Assembly (NCBI GenBank): GCA_900539325.1
Contig: UQCC01000013.1
Span: 1 to 47,646 of the forward strand
Source of the DNA: an uncultured Eubacterium sp.
GTDB lineage: Bacteria > Bacillota > Clostridia > Oscillospirales > Acutalibacteraceae
Length of the DNA stretch: 47,646 bases
Direction: 5' to 3'
Part shown: positions 23,232 to 31,378 of the stretch, in pieces
Layout of the letters: every line of letters starts with the position of its first letter
Numbering within the stretch: the stretch's first letter is position 1
Made by a program: the position numbers and the translations under genes
The notes under the pieces: generated by a model
Seen by the model: the letters and a program-made list of their open reading frames with translations, nothing else
What the model was told of the DNA's origin: nothing
Database searches by the model: none

Positions 23232-24094
23232 TATTCTATATTTAACCATGTTCCCCATTCATCCAAAACACTTTCAGGGGTTAAATGCATAAAGCCGGCA
23301 GTCGGTAAAAATGTCAATTCTGAAATGTATACTTTTTCTTTAGATTCATACAAATCAACTCTTACAAACGGAAAATCTGCACTTAAAATCTTTGAAAGTC
23401 TTTTCATCTCATCAAATGTAACAGGGATTTGAGGCTTTACCGAAGAATTATCGTGACCTTTAAGTTTACATTCAATCCTATTAAAATTCATGTCATAGTA
23501 ATCAATGTATTTGTCCTTTTCAAAAACATCACCGTTCCACACATCTGTGCTCATGTACAAAATTTTCGGAACTCCGTTAAAGCAAAAGAATTTATAACAT
23601 ACAAGGTCTTCTAAAAATTCTTCAATAATAATTTTCTTTTTAATGTATTTATACTGTATTTCAGCACTGAGTTTCCAATAATCCTCTTTCATCCATGCAT
23701 TTAGTTGCTCAACAGCGGCGTTCTTGTTAAATGTTTTTTTATCTTTAACAAGAATATTATATCCACAACCGTGATTACACTTAATTACAAATGAATTCGG
23801 CAATGATTCCCAATCAATATCATCGGCACTGTCATACACTCCATAAAGTTTTGGAAGAAGTTCGTCCAACCCCTTTGAATGAAGGTATTCCCTGATTTTA
23901 TACTTGTCAATACAATTTGTTACTACATCATTATTATTGTAAGTATTTAATTTCAGCCATAATAGTTTTTCATTAATTGTTTTTGGATTTTTCAAATCCA
24001 ATTTTTTATTAAAACTGAACCTATATGATATTTCTGTTTCCAATTTTGGATTTGTAATTGATAAAAATGTTTTTGCAATTTGTTTTAAACTCAT
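23231..24094 (-). CDS. TupA-like ATP-grasp protein
   Basis: The 287-residue protein resembles the ATP-grasp family of TupA, a teichuronopeptide synthesis enzyme. Typical segments are NPKTINEKLLWLKL near the N-terminus, then YGVYDSADDIDWESLP, NSFVIKCNHGCGYN, IIIEEFL, VCYKFFCFNGVPKIL, FVRVDLYESKEKVYISELTF and TAGFM. The family joins a carboxylate to an amine or decorates surface polysaccharide. No polysaccharide cluster surrounds it here, so the gene stands alone. It ends in a bidirectional terminator. The exact substrate is unknown. Confidence 0.8.
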   Translation of the reverse strand: MSLKQIAKTFLSITNPKLETEISYRFSFNKKLDLKNPKTINEKLLWLKLNTYNNNDVVTNCIDKYKIREYLHSKGLDELLPKLYGVYDSADDIDWESLPNSFVIKCNHGCGYNILVKDKKTFNKNAAVEQLNAWMKEDYWKLSAEIQYKYIKKKIIIEEFLEDLVCYKFFCFNGVPKILYMSTDVWNGDVFEKDKYIDYYDMNFNRIECKLKGHDNSSVKPQIPVTFDEMKRLSKILSADFPFVRVDLYESKEKVYISELTFLPTAGFMHLTPESVLDEWGTWLNIE

Positions 24095-24130
24095 ATTGTT
24101 TCTCTTCTCTGAAATATATTTTCTCCGTTT

Positions 24131-25618
24131 TTACTTTGCAGTTTTTGCTTTGATGTTTGACCACGCACCGTAATATGTTTTGCCGCCTGCCTTTTTATAA
24201 GCACGGATTCTTACATAATACTTTCTGCCCTTGGTGAAGTTTTTGCCGGTGTAAGTTACCTTTGACCTGCCTTTTGTAGTTGTTTTGGCAACAACTTTCT
24301 TGAACTTCTTGTCCTTTGCCCAATAGATTTGGTAGCCTGTTGCGGAAGTTGAGCACTTGTTCCACTTTGCAACAATATTGTGACCGCTCTTTTTAGCTGT
24401 AAGACTTACAAGCTTTACCTTTGCCGGGGTGTAATTCTTTGTTGTGGTTGTCGGAGCAGTTGTTGTAATATCAGAGTTATCATTCGGCATATTGTTAAAA
24501 ACAGGAATGTAAAATGTGTGAGCACTATTGAGAAGTCCTGCATTTGAATATCCGCTATACAAATGATAGCCCTCACTTGCCGCACCGCTGACATTTGTCA
24601 TATATTCGTGTCTGTACAAATTACCCGACTGTGCGTTAACATTAAATTTTTGCAAATACATTGTATATTGATATGTAAGATAACCGTTAGCAATGTACTT
24701 TGCACCGTAATAAATAGCCTTGTTTGGGTCTGTCCACGGTCTGCCGTAATTGCCCATATAAGTTGTGTTTACATCTGATTTAAAAATATATCCTGTTTCC
24801 TTGTCCTCGTATTTACCGTTGCCGAGTTCATTATAAAGAGTTACTCTATAATATTCACCGTCTTCTTTAACATATGTCATACGCTGACCGTTTGAAACAG
24901 TAACAATCGGAGAAGCTGTGGCATTTGTGCCGTCATAAAGTACCGTATCTTTATTAGCCTTTAAAAAACCTGCCGCCCAAGCAAGACCATCCATAGCGGT
25001 GGTGTAAGCACCTATGTTAAAATAATTAAATATTCCCTGAAACGGCGGCCTTGTTCCGCAAACAGCCGTTGCCGAATATGTTGCTCCGCCGTTTTCCTGA
25101 CGGATTTTTGCGGCAATGTAATTTGCACTCATATTTGTATCATTTGATGCTTTAATCATTGCATCGGCATATGTATTAACCTCTGTTACGGTTTTGCTGA
25201 TACCCTGAGTGTCAAAGTAATTTATCTTGCTGTTTGCCATCCATGTATTTTTAAGAATAGCATTCACACTTGAAACAGACTGAACAGCGTCGCTCTTTTT
25301 TATGCTTTCAAATTGAAAAATATACTTTTCATTAAGCCAATTGCGAGGGTCAAGATATGCACGCAAATTTGTTTCGGTAGTCGGTGTGCCCGCAAGCTCA
25401 CCTTTTACGGCATCATCAAAATCAAGGCCTGTTTTAAACGCAACGAACTTCCAATTCGGATGGGCCTTTTGCAAAGCCGCCAAGTCCTCAATATACGATT
25501 CCGAAAAGCCTTGTGCTCTCAAATTATCTTCAACAGTTCCTGCTTGAACAACCGTGCCGACAGCGACGCTTGAAAAAAACATTACAGCCGACATCGCAAG
25601 CGAAATAAACTTTTTCAT
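24131..25618 (-). CDS. Secreted endo-beta-N-acetylglucosaminidase with a C-terminal FN3-like domain
   Basis: The 495-residue protein has a signal peptide (MKKFISLAMSAVMFFSSVAV, cut near VQA). It then has the PNWKFVAFKTGLDFDDAV and DPRNWLNE segments seen in clostridial glucosaminidases. The LytG/GH73-like core includes ANYIAAKIRQENGGATYSA and FNYFNIGAY; Glu in RQENGG is a candidate acid. A Thr-rich linker leads to a fibronectin III-like domain (GYQIYWAKDKKFKKV, YYVRIRAYKKAGGKTYYG). It probably trims peptidoglycan at the cell surface. ATG 25618 has GGAGGT six bases upstream; the 30 extra residues to 25708 are promoter sequence. Confidence 0.88.
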   Translation of the reverse strand: MKKFISLAMSAVMFFSSVAVGTVVQAGTVEDNLRAQGFSESYIEDLAALQKAHPNWKFVAFKTGLDFDDAVKGELAGTPTTETNLRAYLDPRNWLNEKYIFQFESIKKSDAVQSVSSVNAILKNTWMANSKINYFDTQGISKTVTEVNTYADAMIKASNDTNMSANYIAAKIRQENGGATYSATAVCGTRPPFQGIFNYFNIGAYTTAMDGLAWAAGFLKANKDTVLYDGTNATASPIVTVSNGQRMTYVKEDGEYYRVTLYNELGNGKYEDKETGYIFKSDVNTTYMGNYGRPWTDPNKAIYYGAKYIANGYLTYQYTMYLQKFNVNAQSGNLYRHEYMTNVSGAASEGYHLYSGYSNAGLLNSAHTFYIPVFNNMPNDNSDITTTAPTTTTKNYTPAKVKLVSLTAKKSGHNIVAKWNKCSTSATGYQIYWAKDKKFKKVVAKTTTKGRSKVTYTGKNFTKGRKYYVRIRAYKKAGGKTYYGAWSNIKAKTAK

Positions 25619-25775
25619 TTTATACCTCCTGTGTGGAACATTCAAATTATTACAATTTGTAACTTTCTTTTTATATAATATCACATTTTGTACAAAAACG
25701 CAACACACTAAATTTTGTTAGCAATGGTAATTAGGTGCTATATATGGTATAATAACCACAAAGGAAGTGAAAAAA

Positions 25776-26627
25776 ATGTTTGATATAGCTATAATCGGAA
25801 GCGGACCGGCAGGAATTTCTGCGGCAATTAATTGCAAAATCAGGAATAAATCGTTTGTTCTTTTCGGTCAAAATGAGCTTTCATACAAGGTGGAAATATC
25901 CGAAAAAATCAATAACTATCCGGGTTTGCCAAACATAGCCGGCGAAGAACTCAACGCAAAAATGCGTGAACACCTTAACTCAATGGAAATTGAAATTACC
26001 GATGAGAGAATAACAGGAATATACAAAATGAAAGACAAATTCACCTTGCTTGCAGACAGAAAAATGTTTGAAGCAAGGGCGGTTATACTTTGCATCGGTG
26101 CGGAAACAATCAAGCCGTTGCCAAACGAGCGAGAACTTCTCGGCAGAGGAGTAAGCTACTGTGCAACCTGTGACGGAATGCTGTACAAAGACAAAAAAAT
26201 CGCCGTATTCTGCGACAATGCAGACAGCGAAGAGGAAGTTGAATATTTGAGCGAACTTGCAAGCGAGGTTTACTATTCGCACAGGTTTGAGTCGAAAATT
26301 GACAAGGCGAATGTTACGCATCTTGAATCAAGAATCACTGCGGTTATCGGTGACGGCAAGGTGTCGGGTATTGAGCTTGCGGACGGAACAAAGCTTGATG
26401 TTGACGGTGTGTTTTTCATCAAACAAGCTGTTGCCGCCGATGTGCTTTTGAATAAACTTGAAGTTGAACAGGGAAGCATTGTTGTTGACAGAAATATGCA
26501 AACGAGCATTGACGGCTGTTTTGCCGCAGGCGACTGCACAGGCACTCCGTACCAAATTGCTAAAGCCGTAGGCGAGGGAAATGTTGCGGCACACAGTGCG
26601 ATAAAGTGGTTGAATAATGTTAAATGA
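25776..26627 (+). CDS. Thioredoxin reductase-like flavoprotein, probably ferredoxin-dependent
   Basis: The 283-residue protein has the FAD-binding GSGPAGISAA at the N-terminus, the redox pair C129-A-T-C132 in SYCATCDG and the second FAD motif GCFAAGDC. The NADPH domain lacks the usual GGGDSA (it reads IAVFCDNADSEEEVE) and the HRRxxxR motif (it reads SHRFESK). Loss of both is described for ferredoxin-dependent flavin thioredoxin reductases of clostridia, so electrons probably come from ferredoxin. ATG 25776 is chosen because GGAAG lies eight bases upstream; GTG 25767 overlaps that site. An extended -10, TGGTATAAT, lies just before. No thioredoxin gene is adjacent. Confidence 0.85.
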   Translation: MFDIAIIGSGPAGISAAINCKIRNKSFVLFGQNELSYKVEISEKINNYPGLPNIAGEELNAKMREHLNSMEIEITDERITGIYKMKDKFTLLADRKMFEARAVILCIGAETIKPLPNERELLGRGVSYCATCDGMLYKDKKIAVFCDNADSEEEVEYLSELASEVYYSHRFESKIDKANVTHLESRITAVIGDGKVSGIELADGTKLDVDGVFFIKQAVAADVLLNKLEVEQGSIVVDRNMQTSIDGCFAAGDCTGTPYQIAKAVGEGNVAAHSAIKWLNNVK

Positions 26628-26637
26628 AATTAAATAC

Positions 26638-26690
26638 AATCCCTCAGTCACTTTGTGACAGCTCCCTTTACACAAGGGAGCCTTTTTTAT
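26638..26690 (+). repeat. R1 repeat copy 2, also acting as terminator
   Basis: CCCTCAGTCACTTTGTGACA, then GCTCCCTTTACACAAGGGAG and CCTTTTTTATTTT. The second hairpin with its T run follows the flavoprotein stop by about 30 bp and probably terminates that transcript. Confidence 0.75.
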
Positions 26691-26705
26691 TTTAACAGAG
26701 TAAAA

Positions 26706-26732
26706 CCCGGTGCTCTTTAACAGAGCACCGGG
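26706..26732 (-). terminator. Hairpin terminator after the secreted protein gene
   Basis: CCCGGTGCTCT (26706-26716) and AGAGCACCGGG (26722-26732) form a perfect 11-bp stem. On the minus strand it is followed by only TTTT, so efficiency may rely on stem strength. Confidence 0.65.
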
Positions 26733-26778
26733 CCACTTTGAGAACTATAATAATTTAATTTTAAATTACACTAAAAAC

Positions 26779-28431
26779 TTACTTTACTTTTACTGTCTTC
26801 TTTACAGAAGCTGTCTTAGCGCCGTTTGTGCCGTAAGCCTTAACCTTTACAGTGTACTTACCAGCCTTAGCAACCTTAACTGTGTTCTTTGCAACGTTCT
26901 TCTTAACTTGCTTCTTTACAAGCTTACCATTTGCATCGTAAACCCATACAGCAAGCTTAGCAACCTTACCAGCGTTACCCTTAACAACGATTGACTTCTT
27001 TGAAGCCTTAGCTGTTGGAGCAAATCTTACCTTAGCAACAGTTGCAGTAGCGTCACATTCTGAGCACTTCTTTACGCCTGTAGCGAAGATTGTAGCAGCC
27101 TTTGTTACAACCCACTTGTGAGCGCAAGTTACGTTTACTTTGTAGCCAGCATAGAGAGCTGTCTTGTAAGCAACAGAGTTTGCAGGAGCTGTGATTACAG
27201 TATCCTTAACTGAGAACATACCAGCTGTTACTTCGAAGTCAGGATTGTTGATAACAACCTTTGTGAGGTTTGGAGCACCAGTTGCATCGCAACCGATTAC
27301 TGATTCAACATTCTTACCAAGTGTAAGTGACTGAAGAGCCTTTGAGTTGTTTACAAATGCAGTTACCTTTGCACCGTTGTATGTGTCGTCTACTTTGATA
27401 GATGTAGCAACGCTTTCGTTTGTTGCAGCAACCTTTGCTACATAAACGTCTTTTTCTACATAGTACTTACCGGTCTTTGCATCGATTACGCCGCCAACAT
27501 AGTTGTAAGGAACTTCTACCTTTTGCTTCTTAGAAGCCATTACGAATGTCTTGTCATATGTAACGCCTTCAGCGCTAGCGATTGTGATTGTTGCAGAAGC
27601 AGGAGCAGCTGTCTTAACAGCCTGAACTGATTCAACTTCGCCCTTAGCGTTCTTTACTTCCTTAGAAGTGATGAGTGTAGCCTTGTCAGCAACAGTAGCA
27701 ACAAACTTGTATGTCTTGCCCTTTGTGAGGTAAGTATCAACAGTTGTGTACTTTGCAGGAGCTGAAGCCTTGAAGTCCTTCTTGTCAGCTACTATGTCCT
27801 TCTTATTAGCATCATACTTATAAGAAGTTACATATTCTGTAGTTGAAGTTGTAGCGCTTGTTACAGCTGTGCCTACACCGTTAAGGAATGCATCTTCACC
27901 GCTAATGTTGTTAAGAACAACCTTATCCTGAAGATATGTGGTGTAGTTGTCTTTTGTGATTTCTGTTGTGAATGCATCGTCAGCATAAAGACCAGCATAG
28001 CTGTTTGCCCATACATAAGCCTTTTCCAAAGCGCTCTTCTTGATTTGAGCCTGCTGTTCTGCATTCATGCCATTGAAGTTTGGATAAGCAGCGATAGTCT
28101 TATCGTATGTTACCTTGTTGTAACCATGATACAAAGGTGTTGATTCAACAGCAACTGTGTACTTGCCTGTCTTAGCAGGTGTGAATGAGTAGTAGTTGTT
28201 GTATGTAGTAGCATCGATTTGCTTATCCAAATCTTTTGCATCCTTAGTAGCATACTTTGTGTCAATTTTAACATCAGGTGTAACCTTAGTTGATCCTACT
28301 GTGATTGCCTTGTATGATGGTACTGAAGGCAATACGCTGTCAGCAGCGAATGCTGAAACTGTACCAGCAAGTGAAGAAGCAGCCATAACAGCAGCAAGAG
28401 CAACTGATAATGTTTTCTTTGCAAGTTTCAT
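26779..28431 (-). CDS. Large secreted protein, probably abundant
   Basis: The 550-residue protein begins with a signal peptide (MKLAKKTLSVALAAVMAASS, cleavage near AFAA). It contains an LRR_5/BspA-like stretch (LQSLTLGKNVESVIGC, NLTKVVINNPDFEV). A possible zinc ribbon follows (CAHKW, CSEC). The C-terminus is Lys/Val-rich and resembles Ig-like domains (GKYTVKVKAYGTNGAK). Lysines are mostly AAG and alanines mostly GCT or GCA, a bias stronger than in neighbours, pointing to high expression. GGAGGAG precedes ATG 28431, with a 135-base 5' leader from a consensus-like promoter. Its role is unknown; a surface structural or binding protein is likely. Confidence 0.75.
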   Translation of the reverse strand: MKLAKKTLSVALAAVMAASSLAGTVSAFAADSVLPSVPSYKAITVGSTKVTPDVKIDTKYATKDAKDLDKQIDATTYNNYYSFTPAKTGKYTVAVESTPLYHGYNKVTYDKTIAAYPNFNGMNAEQQAQIKKSALEKAYVWANSYAGLYADDAFTTEITKDNYTTYLQDKVVLNNISGEDAFLNGVGTAVTSATTSTTEYVTSYKYDANKKDIVADKKDFKASAPAKYTTVDTYLTKGKTYKFVATVADKATLITSKEVKNAKGEVESVQAVKTAAPASATITIASAEGVTYDKTFVMASKKQKVEVPYNYVGGVIDAKTGKYYVEKDVYVAKVAATNESVATSIKVDDTYNGAKVTAFVNNSKALQSLTLGKNVESVIGCDATGAPNLTKVVINNPDFEVTAGMFSVKDTVITAPANSVAYKTALYAGYKVNVTCAHKWVVTKAATIFATGVKKCSECDATATVAKVRFAPTAKASKKSIVVKGNAGKVAKLAVWVYDANGKLVKKQVKKNVAKNTVKVAKAGKYTVKVKAYGTNGAKTASVKKTVKVK

Positions 28432-28573
28432 TATAAAACTCCTCCTTGAATTTTGTTTTTGTTTTTGTGTTTCGCAGATTGTTCTCGTTCTGCAGTCTTT
28501 AGTGTGTTAATTCTTAAATTATTACCTCCCAAATCAGATTGCAATCCAAAGTTCTTGATTAGATCACACCATA

Positions 28574-28602
28574 AGTATAGTATAAGCGTACAAAAAAGTC
28601 AA
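28574..28602 (-). promoter_or_regulatory. Promoter of the large secreted protein
   Basis: On the minus strand TTGACT (28597-28602) and TATACT (28574-28579) are separated by 17 bp. The transcript would have a leader of about 135 bases (28567-28432) with a GGGAGG box not followed by an ATG. The rest of the 28432-28829 gap holds an R2-like repeat and AT-rich sequence. Confidence 0.75.
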
Positions 28603-28730
28603 CAAAAATTTTCCTAAAAAATCATTTTTTTGTAAAAAAGATTTAAAGGACGATATTCATATTGCTTTGTCTATGTACAAAATACACATACCTTGGAATA
28701 ACTTAATCAAGCCGATTACATTTATATGCC

Positions 28731-28799
28731 AAACCGACGAAGTCGGGTATAGCCGATGTAGCCTAAACGGGTGGATGGTATCCGCCCCTACGGGTTTAG
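28731..28799. repeat. Composite R2-like hairpin repeat
   Basis: Three small hairpin-forming pieces follow each other: ACCGACGAAGTCGGGT, TAGCCGATGTAGCCTAAAC and GGGTGGATGGTATCCGCCCC with TACGGGTTT. The last has the R2 plan of a hairpin joined to CCCTACGG. Confidence 0.5.
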
Positions 28800-28829
28800 T
28801 TTATATAATTGGTATATATTAATTATATA

Positions 28830-29915
28830 TTAATACTTTATTGGAGTAGAGTCAAGATATTTATTAACCATGAGTGCTACTTTGAACACGATTGCGTCGT
28901 CAAACTCTCTCAAATCAAGGCCTGTGAGCTTTTTGATTTTTTCAAGACGGTAAACAAGCGTGTTTCTGTGAACAAAGAGCTTCCTTGAAGTTTCGGAAAC
29001 ATTGAGGTTATTATCAAAGAATTTTTGAATGGTGAACAAAGTTTCCTGGTCGAGCGACTCGATGCTGCCCTTTTTGAACACTTCCTTGAGGAACATCTCG
29101 CAAAGGGTGGTAGGAAGCTGATAGATAAGACGGGCAATGCCCAAATTATCGTAGTTGATGATAGTTTTTTCGTTATCAAAAACCTTGGAAACTTCGAGTG
29201 CAACCTGTGCTTCCTTGAAAGATTTTGCAAGGTCCTTAATGCCTGTTACGCAAGTGCCGATGCCGACAACAGCCTGGCAATAGAACTCGGTTGAAAGAGT
29301 GTCGCAAATAGACTGTGCAAGCTTTTCCAAATCCTTGGAATCAACATTTGGGCGTACCTCTTTGATAAGTGCAATATCGGTTTCGCTGATGCTGATAACG
29401 AAATCCTTGGTTTTGTCAGGGAAGAAGTTTTGCACAACATCAAAAACGGAAACATCGGTGTGTTCCGCAATACGAATGATGAACACAACCCTTGTGGCAT
29501 CATTGTTGAAGCGAAGTTCACGGGATTTGATGTAGATATCACCCGGAAGAATATTGTCGAGTATTACATTTTTGATAAAGTTTGAACGGTCAAACTTTTC
29601 GTCGTTATTTTTCTTAATTTGGTCAAGCGCAACTGCGATAATTGACACATAGCGACGGCTTGTTTCGTCCGTGCCGTCAACAAAACAAGCGTACTCCGGA
29701 TGAACATCGTCACCGAAAGCCTTGTATGTGCAGGTGTCAACGCAAACCTGTGCTCCGCTGAAAACTCCGGCGGCAACAACGCCCTTGCGGGATTCGCCGA
29801 TTAAGCCGAGCTCGCTGCAAGAAATGACAGTGCCGGTATCGTCAACGACGCCGATGATTCTGTCGGTTGCGTCACGCATTTGATTTATGATACTTTGAAA
29901 TAATCTGTTAGGCAT
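28830..29915 (-). CDS. PucR/CdaR-type transcriptional regulator
   Basis: The 361-residue protein has an N-terminal sensory region (residues 1-110), a GGDEF-like central region and a C-terminal PucR HTH: TLFTIQKFFDNNLNVSETSR and then LFVHRNTLVYRLEKIKKLTG, the hallmark of HTH_30. Such regulators activate catabolic genes in response to small molecules. GGAGG lies before ATG 29915 (MPNRLFQS), which matches family starts; 13 extra residues to 29954 would overlap that site. It is monocistronic. A 15-bp inverted repeat overlaps its -10 region, suggesting autoregulation. Confidence 0.9.
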   Translation of the reverse strand: MPNRLFQSIINQMRDATDRIIGVVDDTGTVISCSELGLIGESRKGVVAAGVFSGAQVCVDTCTYKAFGDDVHPEYACFVDGTDETSRRYVSIIAVALDQIKKNNDEKFDRSNFIKNVILDNILPGDIYIKSRELRFNNDATRVVFIIRIAEHTDVSVFDVVQNFFPDKTKDFVISISETDIALIKEVRPNVDSKDLEKLAQSICDTLSTEFYCQAVVGIGTCVTGIKDLAKSFKEAQVALEVSKVFDNEKTIINYDNLGIARLIYQLPTTLCEMFLKEVFKKGSIESLDQETLFTIQKFFDNNLNVSETSRKLFVHRNTLVYRLEKIKKLTGLDLREFDDAIVFKVALMVNKYLDSTPIKY

Positions 29916-29964
29916 AAAATCTCCTCCAAGGTGCAACATACTCAAATACTGCACAAAAAAATAT

Positions 29965-30009
29965 CAAACCTGTTGTATATATTATACAAGAGGTTTGACA
30001 AATTTGCAA
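29965..30009 (-). promoter_or_regulatory. Promoter with a 15-bp inverted-repeat operator
   Basis: TTGCAA (30004-30009) and TATAAT (29981-29986) are 17 bp apart on the minus strand. CAAACCTGTTGTATA (29965-29979) and TATACAAGAGGTTTG (29983-29997) are inverted repeats with 14 of 15 matches around a 3-bp centre, covering the -10 box. Confidence 0.8.
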
Positions 30010-30101
30010 CCTTTTTACCAAATATTTTTCTAATTTTTGTTACTTTTGACTAAGGCTTTACAAAATACACAATATATAGTATTCAAACAATGCCAAACAC
30101 A

Positions 30102-30806
30102 CTATTTGCTACAAATCAAATCAAGCTCTTCGGCGGTCAAATATCGACTTTCGCCCGGTTTGAGTGAAGAATCGAGCGACAAATTGCCCATTTTTACACG
30201 GTCAAGTGCCGTGACGGTTATGCCGTGTTTTTTGAACATACGCTTGACCTGATGATAAAGCCCCTGCCTGAGCACGACTTTGCAGACGGTCAAATCGCCG
30301 TCAATCGGGGTGACCTCGGCTTCAAGCAATTTCTCGCCATTAAGTTCCATTCCGCCCCTAAAATCCTCAACCAATTCTGCGGTAATCGGCTTGTCAAGAT
30401 GAGCAACATAGGTTTTGTCGATATGCCGTGACGGCGACAAAATCGAGTGGGCAAAATCGCCGTCATCCGTGATGAGAACGAAGCCGGTTGTGTCCTTATC
30501 AAGTCTGCCTGCCGGAAAAAGTCCACGCCTTTTCATACCGTCGGGAAGCAAGTCAACCACGGTTTTTTCGCCCTTGCCGTCAGAAGCGGAAATCACGCCC
30601 TGCGGTTTGTTCATCATAATATAGACAAATTTTGAGTACGCAATTTGCTCGCCGTCAACCGTGACAATGTCGCTGTCGGCACACTTGGTATCTGCCGTTT
30701 TTGTGACTGTGCCGTTGACCGAAACCCTGCCTTTTTTGAGCATTGTTTTGGCGTCCGAGCGTGAAATATTAAGTTGTGTGGATAAAATTTTGTCAAGTCT
30801 TGTCAT
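30102..30806 (-). CDS. rsuA: 16S rRNA pseudouridine synthase (RsuA/RluB family)
   Basis: The 234-residue enzyme has an N-terminal S4 RNA-binding domain (MTRLDKILSTQLNISRSDA, KGRVSVNG) and a catalytic domain with the active-site Asp in GRLDKDTTGFVLITDDG. VLRQGLYHQVKRMFKKHG marks the RsuA/RluB/RluE group. It isomerises one uridine of rRNA, probably U516 of 16S rRNA, though RluB-type specificity cannot be excluded. Its start overlaps the DUF4830 gene by 14 bp, so the two are cotranscribed. Confidence 0.93.
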   Translation of the reverse strand: MTRLDKILSTQLNISRSDAKTMLKKGRVSVNGTVTKTADTKCADSDIVTVDGEQIAYSKFVYIMMNKPQGVISASDGKGEKTVVDLLPDGMKRRGLFPAGRLDKDTTGFVLITDDGDFAHSILSPSRHIDKTYVAHLDKPITAELVEDFRGGMELNGEKLLEAEVTPIDGDLTVCKVVLRQGLYHQVKRMFKKHGITVTALDRVKMGNLSLDSSLKPGESRYLTAEELDLICSK

Positions 30807-31257
30807 TAAGTGCTACCAAAAATCCGTCATCGGCAGAGGTGTCGCACAAATCTGCGCCGATAAGCTCGCCGTCGAGGACAATCAGGTTGGCAATAACATT
30901 GTCGTTATCGCCGTAATTTGTAATATGATATGTGTACATTACAGCGGTTTTGCCCTTATAGACGGTCAAATCAAAGTTCTGCTGTTTTTGAATTTCGTTG
31001 TATTTATTGTACACTTCGTTGAATTTTTGCGGAATAATTATCTCCTTACTCTCCTCGTTTGAATCGGTTTTGTAGCCGAGAGAGTTGATGTAATTTACCC
31101 GTTCTTCGGCTGTTTTGCACGACACAACCGTTGATTTTGAGGCAGGTTTTGCCGGATGATTGCCGACAAAGGTCACAAGAATCACGATTACACCCGTCAG
31201 GAGAAGAATCAGCCCGAAAATAGTTTTTGGTTTAAGTTTAAAAGTTAACATACGCAT
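30793..31257 (-). CDS. DUF4830 membrane-anchored protein
   Basis: The 154-residue protein has one N-terminal membrane segment (TIFGLILLLTGVIVILVTFV) and an extracytoplasmic domain with EERVNYINSLGYKTD and IIIPQKFNEVYNKYNEIQK. These features fit the DUF4830 family, widespread in Clostridia and of unknown function. It overlaps the pseudouridine synthase gene by 14 bp. The pairing says nothing specific about function. Confidence 0.8.
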   Translation of the reverse strand: MRMLTFKLKPKTIFGLILLLTGVIVILVTFVGNHPAKPASKSTVVSCKTAEERVNYINSLGYKTDSNEESKEIIIPQKFNEVYNKYNEIQKQQNFDLTVYKGKTAVMYTYHITNYGDNDNVIANLIVLDGELIGADLCDTSADDGFLVALNDKT

Positions 31258-31317
31258 AATATCACCAAAGGATTATATGCGAATGTTGAGGTTGTTATGA
31301 ATTAAGTTGAATAGGTT

Positions 31318-31378
31318 AAACCCTACCGCCTCGTTTCACTCGGCACTTTCCTTGCAACAAGAGGAGCCTTAATCGGAT
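31318..31378. repeat. R1 repeat copy 3, diverged
   Basis: AAACCCTACCGCCTCGTTTC, then CTTTCCTTGCAACAAGAGGA and GCCTTAATCGG. It retains the R1 plan and 3' end, but the first half differs from the other copies. It lies directly downstream of the penicillin-binding protein stop codon. Confidence 0.55.
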
